DNA from: Candidatus Marinarcus aquaticus
GTDB taxonomy: Bacteria; Campylobacterota; Campylobacteria; Campylobacterales; Arcobacteraceae
Reading direction: 5' to 3'
Length of the DNA stretch: 64,000 bases
NCBI RefSeq assembly: GCF_004116335.1
Contig: NZ_PDKN01000010.1
Coordinates: 1-64,000, forward strand
The notes under the pieces are model-generated. The model did no database searches, was not told the DNA's origin, and was given only the letters and a program-made list of their open reading frames with translations. Made by a program: the position numbers and the translations under genes. Of this stretch, positions 35,307-44,319 are shown piece by piece (within the stretch, counting starts at the first letter, position 1; each line of letters starts with the position of its first letter).

Positions 35307-37727
35307 ATGCATATTGTTATCATTGGTGGAGGAATCGCAGCAGTATACGCTGCTAATCATATCAAAGCACTTGACTCCTCACATGAAATTACACTATTGA
35401 GTAATGAAGCGTATGTTCCTTATGATCGTATACATCTGTGTCGTCTTATCAATCACAAATCTACTTTAGACAATATTGCTTTGTCTTTACATCATGAAGT
35501 CAAACTTCTTTTAAATCAAGTCGTTACGAATATTGATACTAAAAACAATACCATCAGCAGTAACGAACAAACCATCCATTATGACAAACTCATTCTTGCC
35601 ACAGGTTCCACTCCTCTTTCATTAATTGATGTAACACAACATAAAAATTGTGCTGTCTTTCGAAGTGCATCTGATGCACAACTTATAAGAGAACACACAA
35701 AAGAACAAGAAGTGGTGATTGTGGGAAGTGGATCCATTGCTTTAGAGCTTTTAGAGACTCTAAAAGATATGCAAGAGATTAAAGCTATTACTCTTTTAGT
35801 GCGAGCGCATCATCTCTACAGCAAAGAGTTAAGTAAAGAAGCACAAACCATCATTGAAAAAAGCTTTTTGCAAGACCCGCGTGTACGAATACTCTATGAT
35901 GATGAAATCATCAATTATGATATTGAGTCACAAACCATTAAAGCCATTGAAACTAAAAGAATCAAAATAAACAACCCTTTTGTGGTGTTTGGTATTGGAA
36001 TTTCTCCTGCTGTAGAGAGCTTTAAACCGTTTGTAGAAGTTGAAAAAGGCATTGTTGTTAATGCTTTTATGCAAAGCAGTCATCAAGATATTTACGCCAT
36101 TGGAGAGTGTGCACAAGTTAAAGAGTATGACTATATTGCAGGACATGTGAAACAGTGTACCCAACAAGCTCAAATTGCAGTGCAACATATGCTTGATAAA
36201 GAGTGTGAACCTTTTAGTTTAGGTGTATCTACAGATATGTTAAAAGTGGGTGAGTTTGATTTAGTAGAAGTGTGCAGTGCAGACTTTGAATCGCCATTTG
36301 AAAAAGTGGTTATTCATTCAAAAGAGCACAATCGAGTGGATGAATACTTTCTAAAAGGTAAACAGCTCGTACGATTTATTGGTATCAATTCCAATGTGGA
36401 CATCGCATATTTAGAAAATATGATGGATTCAAACAGCAGTTTGGATTTGAATTATGTGTATGACAATCGACTCATAGGCGAGCGTGGACGTTTGATTTGC
36501 TCGTGTGAACATCTCTATTATCAAGATTTGGTGGATTTGGTGGTGCAAACAGGTGTGGATGGTTTTGAAACCTTTAAAGAGTTCAGCTCTGCTGGAAGAG
36601 TGTGTGGTCGTTGTAAAACGATGATTGAAGATGTGATTGCATCTTCGCAAGAACTCATTGATCCTCTTATGCCACGAAAAACAGCTCAACAAATCAAACA
36701 AGAAAAAGAGCTTAAAGAGGTTGAACAAAGACTCAATAAATTTAAACGACTGCATCCTTTAAACCAATTGGATGAATCCAATTTAGACGCCGCAATGAAA
36801 ATGGTGGATGTCGCACAAGATGAACTGAACAGTTGGGTTTCAATGGTCACAGCCAACATGCAACTGCATCCTGCGTTTGAACCGTTGGTCAAACAGAGTG
36901 TTAAAACACTCAATAAAGTACCCATTATTTGGTTGGAACTCTCTGATTGCAGTGGTAACAGTGAAGCGTTTATTAAAACCACCAATCCCACTTTGGAGGA
37001 TTTGATTTTTGACTATATCTCTTTGGATTATCACGAACTGCTTATGAGTGCCAGTGGTAATCAAAGTGAAACGGTTTTAGAAGAGGTGATTCATCAATTT
37101 AAAAATGAGTATGTACTTATTGTAGAAGGGGCCATTCCTTTAGGTTTGGATGGAAAGTATCTTCGAATAGGACCTAATGGGGAGACAGGTTTAGCGTTGT
37201 TGCAACGATGTGCCAAAGATGCAGCACTGATTTTAGCTGTAGGAAGTTGTGCATTTGATGGTGGAGTCGTAGCTGCAAGTCCCAATCCCACCAATGCCGT
37301 AGGCGTTGCACAAGCACTTCACAGAGAGGATGTGATTAATATCACGGGGTGCCCAACGAATCCTGTGAACATTGTAGGAACCCTGCTTTCATATTTGATG
37401 TTTGAAGAGCTTCCTAAGCTTGATGAGTTTAATCGACCTTTGTGGGCGTATGAGGGAAGAGTGCATGACAATTGTGAACGACGAGGGCATTATGAGTTGG
37501 GAGAGTTTGTCAAACAATGGGGCGATGAAGGGGCTAAAAAAGGGTGGTGCTTGTTTGAGATGGGATGCAAAGGGCCATATGCCCATGTGAATTGTCCTAC
37601 CATGAAGTTTAACCAAGGTACCAGTTGGCCTGTTCAAGCAGGACATGGATGCATGGGATGTACTGAAAAAGGGTTTTTTGATAAGTTTGCCAATGAACGA
37701 CCCATACAAGAGGGACAAGAAGCATGA
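35307..37727 (+). CDS. Flavoprotein-[2Fe-2S]-NiFe hydrogenase small subunit fusion
   Basis: An 806-residue three-part fusion. Residues 1 to about 300 are a pyridine nucleotide-disulfide oxidoreductase with FAD site IIGGGIAAVYAAN, NAD(P) site VIVGSGSIALEL near 138 and IYAIGECAQ near 255. Residues 390-440 are a BFD-like [2Fe-2S] domain with Cys398, Cys400, Cys433 and Cys436. After a helical linker, residues 540-806 are a NiFe hydrogenase small subunit with Cys548, Cys648 and Cys682 for the proximal cluster and further His/Cys ligands. The fourth proximal position is Asn551 (CSGN). No Tat signal is present, so it is cytosolic. It should pass electrons from H2 to FAD and NAD(P) or another carrier. 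An AAGAGG site precedes the ATG. Confidence 0.88.
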   Translation: MHIVIIGGGIAAVYAANHIKALDSSHEITLLSNEAYVPYDRIHLCRLINHKSTLDNIALSLHHEVKLLLNQVVTNIDTKNNTISSNEQTIHYDKLILATGSTPLSLIDVTQHKNCAVFRSASDAQLIREHTKEQEVVIVGSGSIALELLETLKDMQEIKAITLLVRAHHLYSKELSKEAQTIIEKSFLQDPRVRILYDDEIINYDIESQTIKAIETKRIKINNPFVVFGIGISPAVESFKPFVEVEKGIVVNAFMQSSHQDIYAIGECAQVKEYDYIAGHVKQCTQQAQIAVQHMLDKECEPFSLGVSTDMLKVGEFDLVEVCSADFESPFEKVVIHSKEHNRVDEYFLKGKQLVRFIGINSNVDIAYLENMMDSNSSLDLNYVYDNRLIGERGRLICSCEHLYYQDLVDLVVQTGVDGFETFKEFSSAGRVCGRCKTMIEDVIASSQELIDPLMPRKTAQQIKQEKELKEVEQRLNKFKRLHPLNQLDESNLDAAMKMVDVAQDELNSWVSMVTANMQLHPAFEPLVKQSVKTLNKVPIIWLELSDCSGNSEAFIKTTNPTLEDLIFDYISLDYHELLMSASGNQSETVLEEVIHQFKNEYVLIVEGAIPLGLDGKYLRIGPNGETGLALLQRCAKDAALILAVGSCAFDGGVVAASPNPTNAVGVAQALHREDVINITGCPTNPVNIVGTLLSYLMFEELPKLDEFNRPLWAYEGRVHDNCERRGHYELGEFVKQWGDEGAKKGWCLFEMGCKGPYAHVNCPTMKFNQGTSWPVQAGHGCMGCTEKGFFDKFANERPIQEGQEA

Positions 37728-39388
37728 AGAAAATAGTCATTGATCCTATTACAAGAATTGAAGGGCATTTACGAGCAGAAATACAGGTCAATGAAAAAGG
37801 CATTGTCCAAGAAGCGTATGTGAGTGGACAACTCTTTCGTGGTATTGAACTGATTTTAAAAAACAGAGACCCAAGAGATGCAGGATTACTTGCAGGAAGA
37901 ATTTGTGGAGTGTGTACCAATTCACACTTTAGAGGTTCCATTCAAGCTGTTGAAAATGCCTATGAGATAAAAACGCCTAAAAATGCCAGTTTAATACGTG
38001 ATCTTATGAGCATGGCTCTTTTTATTCAAGACCATGTGGTGCATTTTTACCAATTGCATCTGTTGGATTATGTGGATGTGACCCGTGCTTTACAGGCCAA
38101 TGCAAAACAGACCAGCAAAGAGGCACACTTGTATTGTAACCGACCTTTTAGAAACTCACACACTCATTATGAAGCGGTATTGCAACGTGTTGAGAATTTT
38201 GTACAAGCGGGGCGGTTGGGACCCTTTAGTAATGGTTACTGGGGACACAAAGCGTACAGACTTTCAAGCGAACAAAACCTTTTATTGCTTTCGCACTATT
38301 TTGAAGCCTTGAAATTTCAAGTGAAGATTTCTAAAGCCATTGCTATTTTTGGTGGGAAGACGCCTCATCCTCAAAGTTTGGTTGTAGGTGGAGTCACGAG
38401 CGTTGCAGATATGTTAAATCCTCAACGACTCAATGACTTTTTGTTTATCATGAAAGAGGCGAGTGATTTTGTCAATCGAGCCTATATTCCTGATATGAAA
38501 CTTTTGGCCAAAGTCTATAAAAAGCAGATGAAAAGAGGGGAAGGCAGAGCCAATGGCAACTTTCTAAGTGCGGGTGGTTATGACATTGATGAGCAGACAC
38601 AACTCTTTAGTTCAGGTGTCATCTACGCACACGATTTTGATAACATTGAAGTCTTTGATGCTTCAAAAATCAGTGAAGAGGTCAAACAAGCATGGTACAA
38701 CAATGAAAATCCCAATCAGGTAGAGTACACCGATTTAAACCCTGATGGCTCTTTAAAAACCACATATCATAATGACAAATACTCTTGGGTAAAAGCACCA
38801 CGTTATGGTGGCCAGACAATGGAGACGGGACCACTGGCGAGAGTTTTTATAGGTTATGCCAAAGGCAATGAAACCATAACGCATTTTACCCATGAGTTTT
38901 TAGAAGCATGCCAGTTAGAGTTAATGGATTTAAGCAGCAGTGTGGGAAGAAACTGTGCCCGAGCGATTGAGACACAAATCATTTGTGAATATATTTTTAA
39001 ACTCATCTCTAATTTGATTCAAAATGTGAAGTATTATGATACTCAAACATGGCAAGCATATGATATGGATGTGTATTCACAAACAGCTGGAACGACTTTT
39101 TTAGAAGTACCTCGTGGCATGCTGATGCATCACGTTCAAATCAAAAATCAACGCATTCAAAACTATCAAGTCATTGCCCCTACGACGTGGAATGCCAGTC
39201 CTAAAAATGGGGATGATAAAAGAGCAGCTTATGAAGAGGCACTCGTAGGATTACAATTGCACGATGTGAATCAACCGTTAGAAGTATTACGTGTATTACA
39301 CTCTTTTGATCCCTGTTTGGCGTGTGCGGTACATGTGATTGATTGCCAAGGAAACAGCATGGCACACTATAAATTAACAACAGGCTAA
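37724..39388 (+). CDS. hupL: NiFe hydrogenase large (catalytic) subunit, group-2-like
   Basis: A 554-residue catalytic subunit with both NiFe ligand motifs: RICGVCTNSHF near residue 62 and SFDPCLACAVHV near the C-terminus. Fifteen residues follow the motif's histidine, so a maturation protease of the HyaD/HupD kind should cleave the tail. The start overlaps the fused small-subunit gene by four bases, so the two are made together. Lack of an export signal on the partner places the enzyme in the cytoplasm. No maturation genes (hyp, protease) are in this window. Confidence 0.93.
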   Translation: MKKIVIDPITRIEGHLRAEIQVNEKGIVQEAYVSGQLFRGIELILKNRDPRDAGLLAGRICGVCTNSHFRGSIQAVENAYEIKTPKNASLIRDLMSMALFIQDHVVHFYQLHLLDYVDVTRALQANAKQTSKEAHLYCNRPFRNSHTHYEAVLQRVENFVQAGRLGPFSNGYWGHKAYRLSSEQNLLLLSHYFEALKFQVKISKAIAIFGGKTPHPQSLVVGGVTSVADMLNPQRLNDFLFIMKEASDFVNRAYIPDMKLLAKVYKKQMKRGEGRANGNFLSAGGYDIDEQTQLFSSGVIYAHDFDNIEVFDASKISEEVKQAWYNNENPNQVEYTDLNPDGSLKTTYHNDKYSWVKAPRYGGQTMETGPLARVFIGYAKGNETITHFTHEFLEACQLELMDLSSSVGRNCARAIETQIICEYIFKLISNLIQNVKYYDTQTWQAYDMDVYSQTAGTTFLEVPRGMLMHHVQIKNQRIQNYQVIAPTTWNASPKNGDDKRAAYEEALVGLQLHDVNQPLEVLRVLHSFDPCLACAVHVIDCQGNSMAHYKLTTG

Positions 39389-39392
39389 AACC

Positions 39393-41141
39393 ATGATACT
39401 TCTTTTAGGATTGCCTCTTTTAACGGCTCTTTGTGCGTTTGTTTTTAATCACTTATGGCGAAATGTTGTGGTAATATTATGCGTGATTGTGGTCACCTTT
39501 TTGTCCATTGATATTTATTTAAATGCAGATATTGTGGCACTCTCTTTCTCTACTTTGATGCATCAGTTTTTCCGTATTTTAGATGTATTGGTTTTACTCT
39601 TTTTTTTGGTTGAAGGGGTACGGCATTTGCACATGCCCACGATGATATTGGCAATCATTCAATTGATTTTATACTCCTTTGTTTTATTGATGCCCTCAAA
39701 TCATGGTATTGATATCATTATGGATGATTTAAGTGCAGTGATGTTTCTTATTATTAATATTGTAGGGGGCTTGATTACTCTGTTTGCTTTAGAGTATATC
39801 AAAAGAGAAAAATGCAGTCCAAAAAGAAAAGGGTATTTCATCGCGTTACTTCTGTTTTTTATCGCTGTGATGAATCTGTTGGTGGTGTGCAACTCTTTGG
39901 AACTGCTTTTTTTATGTTTTGAACTCACCACACTGTGTTCATACTTATTGATTCAATTTCGGCAAGACAGTGTGAGCAAAGCCAACGCATTACGAGCATT
40001 GTGGATGAACCAAGTGGGCGGTATTGCGATTCTATTTTCATTGTTGAGTGCGTTGTATTATTATGAAACACATTTTTTCAATGAACTGTTTGTGCAAGTG
40101 GAACCTTCCATGTTACTTCCTATCGCACTGTTGGTGTGTGCAGCGTATGTCAAAGCAGCATCTTTGCCCTTTCACAGTTGGCTTTTAGGTGCCATGGTCG
40201 CGCCCACACCAGTGAGTGCTCTTTTACACAGTGCAACGATGGTGAAAATCGCTCCATTTTTTATCTTAAAACTCTCAGTGGTTTTTACCTATGAAATCAG
40301 TATGAGTGTGGCACTGTTTGGGGCATTTGTTTTTTTTGCTGCTTCTGTTTTGGCCTTGAGTAAAACGGTTTTTAAAGAGATTTTGGGTCTCTCCACGATT
40401 GCTCTTTTAGCACTGATGATGTCGTTGGCCAGTTTGGATTCTGAGGAGGCTAAAGAGGCGGCATTGTGGTTGATGCTCTTTCACAGTATTGCTAAAGCAT
40501 TGCTTTTTTTACAAGCAGGGGTTTTAGAAAAAATCAATGGCATAAAAGATATCAATGAGTTTGATGAAATGGCGACCAAAACACCGATGGTACTTTTCTA
40601 TATGGTATTGGGATTTGCCTCTTTAACCCTGCCTCCATTTGCAGCATTTTTAGGAAAATTTATGGCCATTGAGTCTTTGGCTGCATTGATGTTTGAACAC
40701 ATGAGTTATTTGGTTGTGTTGCTCTTTATTCTTTTGGGCAGTGTGGTATTGACACTTCTTTATTTCAAACTTATGAGCAAAGCATTTCTACAAAAAGCCT
40801 TTACACATAACGAGTCAAAAAAAATACCTCTGTTGTTTACTTTGCCTTCATTATTGCTTGCATTGATGTTGTTTGCCAGCATGTTTTTGGTTCTGAAACT
40901 GCAATTTTTAAGTCAAATACAGATGTGGTTGCCATTAAGTTTGCTTCTTTTAGTGCCTCTTTTGTTGCTGGTGATGAAGTTTAAAAAAGCAACGTATGTG
41001 GGAGAGTATAATTGTGCAGAAAGAGAGAGTTTTGTTGTAGGGTGTTATTCATTTGAGATATCAAATAACATTACTCAACTTTTAAGTGCCATTGCCATTG
41101 GTTTGATACTCATTACTTTGGTGTTTGGAGTCTTTGCATGA
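39393..41141 (+). CDS. echA: Ech-type hydrogenase ion-translocating subunit (NuoL/M-like)
   Basis: A 582-residue polytopic protein of the proton-conducting Nuo/Mrp antiporter family. CAAYVKAASLPFHSWLLGAM with the buried lysine and APTPVSALLHSATMVK near residue 265 are the central helix signatures, and a conserved glutamate lies in an earlier helix (SLELLFLCFELTT). It would move protons or sodium as electrons pass between ferredoxin and H2. It lies four bases after the cytosolic hydrogenase large-subunit gene, and five further subunits follow in the same order as in archaeal echABCDEF. Confidence 0.85.
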   Translation: MILLLGLPLLTALCAFVFNHLWRNVVVILCVIVVTFLSIDIYLNADIVALSFSTLMHQFFRILDVLVLLFFLVEGVRHLHMPTMILAIIQLILYSFVLLMPSNHGIDIIMDDLSAVMFLIINIVGGLITLFALEYIKREKCSPKRKGYFIALLLFFIAVMNLLVVCNSLELLFLCFELTTLCSYLLIQFRQDSVSKANALRALWMNQVGGIAILFSLLSALYYYETHFFNELFVQVEPSMLLPIALLVCAAYVKAASLPFHSWLLGAMVAPTPVSALLHSATMVKIAPFFILKLSVVFTYEISMSVALFGAFVFFAASVLALSKTVFKEILGLSTIALLALMMSLASLDSEEAKEAALWLMLFHSIAKALLFLQAGVLEKINGIKDINEFDEMATKTPMVLFYMVLGFASLTLPPFAAFLGKFMAIESLAALMFEHMSYLVVLLFILLGSVVLTLLYFKLMSKAFLQKAFTHNESKKIPLLFTLPSLLLALMLFASMFLVLKLQFLSQIQMWLPLSLLLLVPLLLLVMKFKKATYVGEYNCAERESFVVGCYSFEISNNITQLLSAIAIGLILITLVFGVFA

Positions 41142-41962
41142 TAGAGTCTGTTTTCATACTTTTAGCACCCATCATAGGAGCGTTGCTTTATGGTTTTGAA
41201 CGCATTGTCAAAGCACGCATGCAAAACAGAATGGGACCACCTTTATTGCAACCTTTTTATGACATGTTTAAATTGATGCAAAAACGCTTGTATTTGATTC
41301 ATGCACCACATGCTTTGTTCGCTTTACTACACTTTATCACTTTGTGGATGGTGGTGGCCTTTATTATTTTAGGTGACAATCTTTTATATAGTATCTTTTT
41401 ACATCTGTTGGCCACTATTTTTTTAATCATGGCGGGTTTCAGTGTACGAAGTGCCTACTCTCATATGGGTGCAAATCGAGAGCTTTTAGCACTGTTAGCC
41501 TATGAACCCATACTCATTTTAATGGCTGTAGGTTTGTATTTGTATACAGGCAGTTTTAATATCTCGATGATTCGAACGTTTTCAAGCAGTTTGCCTCAGT
41601 TGTTGTTGCTCTTTTTGTCTTTGGCTTTAATCATCCCCGTTAAGCTAAAAAAATCACCTTTTGATGCAACTTCTGCACACCAAGAGATTGTGGGTGGTGT
41701 GGAGATTGAGTACAGCAGTTGGATGTTTGAATTTTTATACATGGCCAAATGTTTGGAGTATGTTTTTGTTTATTTATTGGTGGCACTTTTTGCGGGTAAC
41801 TCTTTGAGCTTGGCTCTCCTGTTAGTAGCCACTGTTTTTTTAATGGTAAACTTAGTGGATAACAGTACTGCCAGAGTTAAAATACAAGATTTGATGAAAA
41901 TGGTGTTGGGATTTGGTCTGATTTTAAGTATTATGAATATTGTAGGACTCTATTTTGTTTAG
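41138..41962 (+). CDS. echB: Ech-type hydrogenase membrane anchor (NuoH-like)
   Basis: A 274-residue membrane protein of the NuoH/HycD/EchB family, with about eight helices. RIVKARMQNRMGPPLLQPFYD near residue 22 and SPFDATSAHQEIVGGVEIEYSS near 180 are the two conserved cytoplasmic loops that contact the peripheral arm. It joins the hydrogenase module to the antiporter subunit. It overlaps genes on both sides. Confidence 0.9.
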   Translation: MIESVFILLAPIIGALLYGFERIVKARMQNRMGPPLLQPFYDMFKLMQKRLYLIHAPHALFALLHFITLWMVVAFIILGDNLLYSIFLHLLATIFLIMAGFSVRSAYSHMGANRELLALLAYEPILILMAVGLYLYTGSFNISMIRTFSSSLPQLLLLFLSLALIIPVKLKKSPFDATSAHQEIVGGVEIEYSSWMFEFLYMAKCLEYVFVYLLVALFAGNSLSLALLLVATVFLMVNLVDNSTARVKIQDLMKMVLGFGLILSIMNIVGLYFV

Positions 41963-42482
41963 TTTTAAATGGTTTAAGAAAAAATCCCCTTGGATATTGC
42001 ACTACAATGCAGGCAGTTGTAATGGGTGCGATATAGAAATACTCGCATGTCTCTCTCCCAAATATGATTTAGAACGCTTTGGAGTGATAAATTGTGGTAA
42101 CCCTAAACAAGCTGATATTTTTTTAGTCACTGGACCTGTGACCTATCGTTCAAGAGAGCGTTTGATACAACTCTATACCCAAATACCTGAACCCAAAGTG
42201 GTGATTGCAGTTGGAAGTTGTGCGTGCACGGGTGGGATATTTAGAAGTATGTACAACGTTGAAGATGGGATTGACAGATATATTCCCGTGGATGTGTATA
42301 CGCCCGGGTGTGCGAGCAGTCCAGAGTTGATTATGGATGCAGTTATTCAAGCCGTTGATATCTTTGAACACAAAAATCAACAACTGCAAAGTGCGAAAAA
42401 ATTGTACCGACAACCTGTTTTTGAACAAGGACGTTTTTGTGTAAGTAATGTGGCAAAGAGTTTGAAGGATAAAGATGAATAA
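41955..42482 (+). CDS. echC: Ech-type hydrogenase small subunit (NuoB-like)
   Basis: A 175-residue NuoB/HycG/EchC protein. Four cysteines for the proximal [4Fe-4S] cluster are visible: NAGSCNGCDIE near residue 21 (two), AVGSCACTGG near 84 and VYTPGCASSPE near 115. It receives electrons from the ferredoxin subunit and passes them to the NiFe site of the neighbouring large subunit. Unlike the fused small subunit upstream it is short and carries only one cluster, as in energy-converting hydrogenases. Confidence 0.92.
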   Translation: MFSFKWFKKKSPWILHYNAGSCNGCDIEILACLSPKYDLERFGVINCGNPKQADIFLVTGPVTYRSRERLIQLYTQIPEPKVVIAVGSCACTGGIFRSMYNVEDGIDRYIPVDVYTPGCASSPELIMDAVIQAVDIFEHKNQQLQSAKKLYRQPVFEQGRFCVSNVAKSLKDKDE

Positions 42483-42825
42483 AATAGCTGTTGAATTAGA
42501 TGAACTTTTTAGTATGATAGAGCGTTTTTATGATAAAACAAAACACTCTTTTTTAACCTTAAATGCATTGAGTGTCGATGAAGATACGATTGAAGTACAG
42601 TGGATATTTTCACACTATTATGAAAAAGAGCATATCACGCTGTTTTATGCACTCATCAACCCCAATCAAACCATTCCCAGTATTACTTCCCTTATTCCAT
42701 CTGCTGTGATTTCTCAACGAGAGATTGTAGATATGTTTGGAGTGAAAGTGGAAGATACACAAGCAGGTCTTTATTTGGATGAGGACAGCGTGAAAGCACC
42801 TTTACGAGTAGGATATGGGCTATGA
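42475..42825 (+). CDS. echD: Ech-type hydrogenase NuoC-like subunit
   Basis: A 116-residue protein of the NuoC/HycE N-domain/EchD type. The main recognisable part is PSITSLIPSAVISQREIVDMFGVKVED, where the E-R/D-E-x-x-D-M-F-G pattern is the complex I 30-kDa subunit signature. It is a structural element of the peripheral arm. As a separate short gene it matches Ech rather than formate hydrogenlyase, in which NuoC- and NuoD-like parts are fused. Confidence 0.82.
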   Translation: MNKIAVELDELFSMIERFYDKTKHSFLTLNALSVDEDTIEVQWIFSHYYEKEHITLFYALINPNQTIPSITSLIPSAVISQREIVDMFGVKVEDTQAGLYLDEDSVKAPLRVGYGL

Positions 42826-43907
42826 AAAAAAATATTCAAATCCCTTTAGGTTCGCAACACATTGCTTTAGTTGAACCTGTGAAGTTTCGTTTTGAGTGTG
42901 AAAATGAACGCATTAAAGAAGTGAGCAGTGATGTAGGGTTTGTACACAGAGGAGTCGAACAAGCGTGCGTAAGCAAGTTTAAATTTGATGCCATACCCTA
43001 TGTGGTTGCACGTGTGTGTGGTTTGTGTGCCATTACGCACTCTTTGGCGTATACTCAAACCATTGAGGAGATGCTTGAAGTAGAACTTAATGATAAGATT
43101 CAATACTTACGAACCTTGATGATTGAATTGGACAGAATTCATTCTCATATGCTGTGTCTTGCACATGTGTGTGAAAATGCAGGTTTTGAAGCAATGTTTA
43201 TGGATATCATGGCCAAACGAGAACCCATTATGACACTTCAAGAGCTCATCAGTGGAAACCGAATACAGTTTGATTATATCTCTATTGGAGGAGTGAACAG
43301 AGATATTACTCCTGAAATACAAAAACGAGGTTTAGAGATTTTAGCTGCATTAAAAGAGGAGATTCTACTTTATATTCATGAGTTTCAAAACAACTGGTCA
43401 TTGTCTTTAAAGTATAAAGGCGTAGGTGTATTAACGTTGGATGAAGCAATGAGTTATAATGCCATTGGTCCCTTAGCTCGTGCAAGCGGATTGGCTACTG
43501 ATGTGCGAGCAGAGACAAGTCGTTTACCGTATGATAAAATAGGGTATGAGATGGTACTTGAACACACAGGGGATGTGTTTGCAAGAAACCAAGTACGACT
43601 CAAAGAGATTTTAAACTCCATTGCTATGTGTGAGAATATTTTTGAGGGCTTACCTCAAGGAGAGATTCAACAAAAAGTCAAAGGCAAACCCAATGGGGAG
43701 AGTTTGGTACGTTTGGAAGCACCTCGTGGAGAGTTGATGTATTATGTCAAAGGCAATGCCAAACCGATGTTAGAGCGTGTGCGTATTAAGACACCGACCT
43801 TTTCATGTATTCCAGCATTTATGGAAGTATTTAAAGAGGAAGTGTATGCAGATGCTCCTGCGATATTGGCCTCTTTTGATCCTTGTTTATCGTGTACGGC
43901 GAAGTAA
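42822..43907 (+). CDS. echE: Ech-type hydrogenase large subunit (NiFe-binding, NuoD-like)
   Basis: A 361-residue NuoD/EchE protein that keeps the NiFe ligands complex I has lost: RVCGLCAITHS near residue 64 and FDPCLSCTAK at the C-terminus. The protein stops three residues after the last ligand cysteine, so no cleavable C-terminal tail is present; CooH-like enzymes and some regulatory hydrogenases also lack it. It catalyses H2 production or oxidation at the membrane's cytoplasmic face. It overlaps the NuoC-like gene by four bases. Confidence 0.92.
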   Translation: MKKNIQIPLGSQHIALVEPVKFRFECENERIKEVSSDVGFVHRGVEQACVSKFKFDAIPYVVARVCGLCAITHSLAYTQTIEEMLEVELNDKIQYLRTLMIELDRIHSHMLCLAHVCENAGFEAMFMDIMAKREPIMTLQELISGNRIQFDYISIGGVNRDITPEIQKRGLEILAALKEEILLYIHEFQNNWSLSLKYKGVGVLTLDEAMSYNAIGPLARASGLATDVRAETSRLPYDKIGYEMVLEHTGDVFARNQVRLKEILNSIAMCENIFEGLPQGEIQQKVKGKPNGESLVRLEAPRGELMYYVKGNAKPMLERVRIKTPTFSCIPAFMEVFKEEVYADAPAILASFDPCLSCTAK

Positions 43908-43910
43908 ATA

Positions 43911-44303
43911 ATGCGTTGGTTTTTTGAACGATTTTTAAACCTTTTTAGAAAACCTCAAACGGTGAACTACCCCAAAGAACCGCTTGAAAAAATAAAGAAC
44001 TCTCGAGGTTTAATTGAGTATGGGGAAGAGCACTGTATTTACTGTTTAAAGTGTGAAAAAGCATGCCCACCCAATGCGATTCTTTTTGTTCCCACAAACC
44101 ATCCAACCAGTAACGAGCACAATAAAAAATCGCTTACATATGAGTACAATCCTTGGTTGTGTATCTATTGTGGAGAGTGCGTACGAGCTTGTCCTAAACC
44201 ACAAGAAGCTTTATGGCAAAGCAATAAAAAACCCTCCATTGCATTGGGGCATCAAGAAGTGAATGAAAAATGGTTTGAAATTGAAAAATTAAAGTCAAAA
44301 TGA
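43911..44303 (+). CDS. echF: Ech-type hydrogenase ferredoxin subunit (2x[4Fe-4S], NuoI-like)
   Basis: A 130-residue polyferredoxin with two clusters: CIYCLKCEKACPP near residue 43 and CIYCGECVRACPK near 83. It links the hydrogenase to soluble ferredoxin. It is the last gene of the echA-F set. Its final 14 codons and the following bases are part of a 63-bp segment that appears again, diverged, at 49838-49900. There a stop-terminated WFVIEKLKSE end is still readable. I see no terminator directly after the gene. Confidence 0.88.
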   Translation: MRWFFERFLNLFRKPQTVNYPKEPLEKIKNSRGLIEYGEEHCIYCLKCEKACPPNAILFVPTNHPTSNEHNKKSLTYEYNPWLCIYCGECVRACPKPQEALWQSNKKPSIALGHQEVNEKWFEIEKLKSK

Positions 44304-44319
44304 TGGTGTTTTATAAATA
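44257..44319 (+). repeat. 63-bp direct repeat copy A (end of echF)
   Basis: It matches 49838-49900 at about 54 of 63 positions with no gaps. It covers the last codons of the ferredoxin gene (NEKWFEIEKLKSK and TGA), the 7 bases after it and the stop codon of the AraC gene on the other strand. It marks the left edge of the iron-uptake block. Confidence 0.8.

Noticed and set aside
36429-37941. Several minus-strand frames opposite the hydrogenase small-subunit gene
   Set aside because: The plus strand holds clear cofactor motifs through the whole length; the antisense frames only mirror its codon bias.
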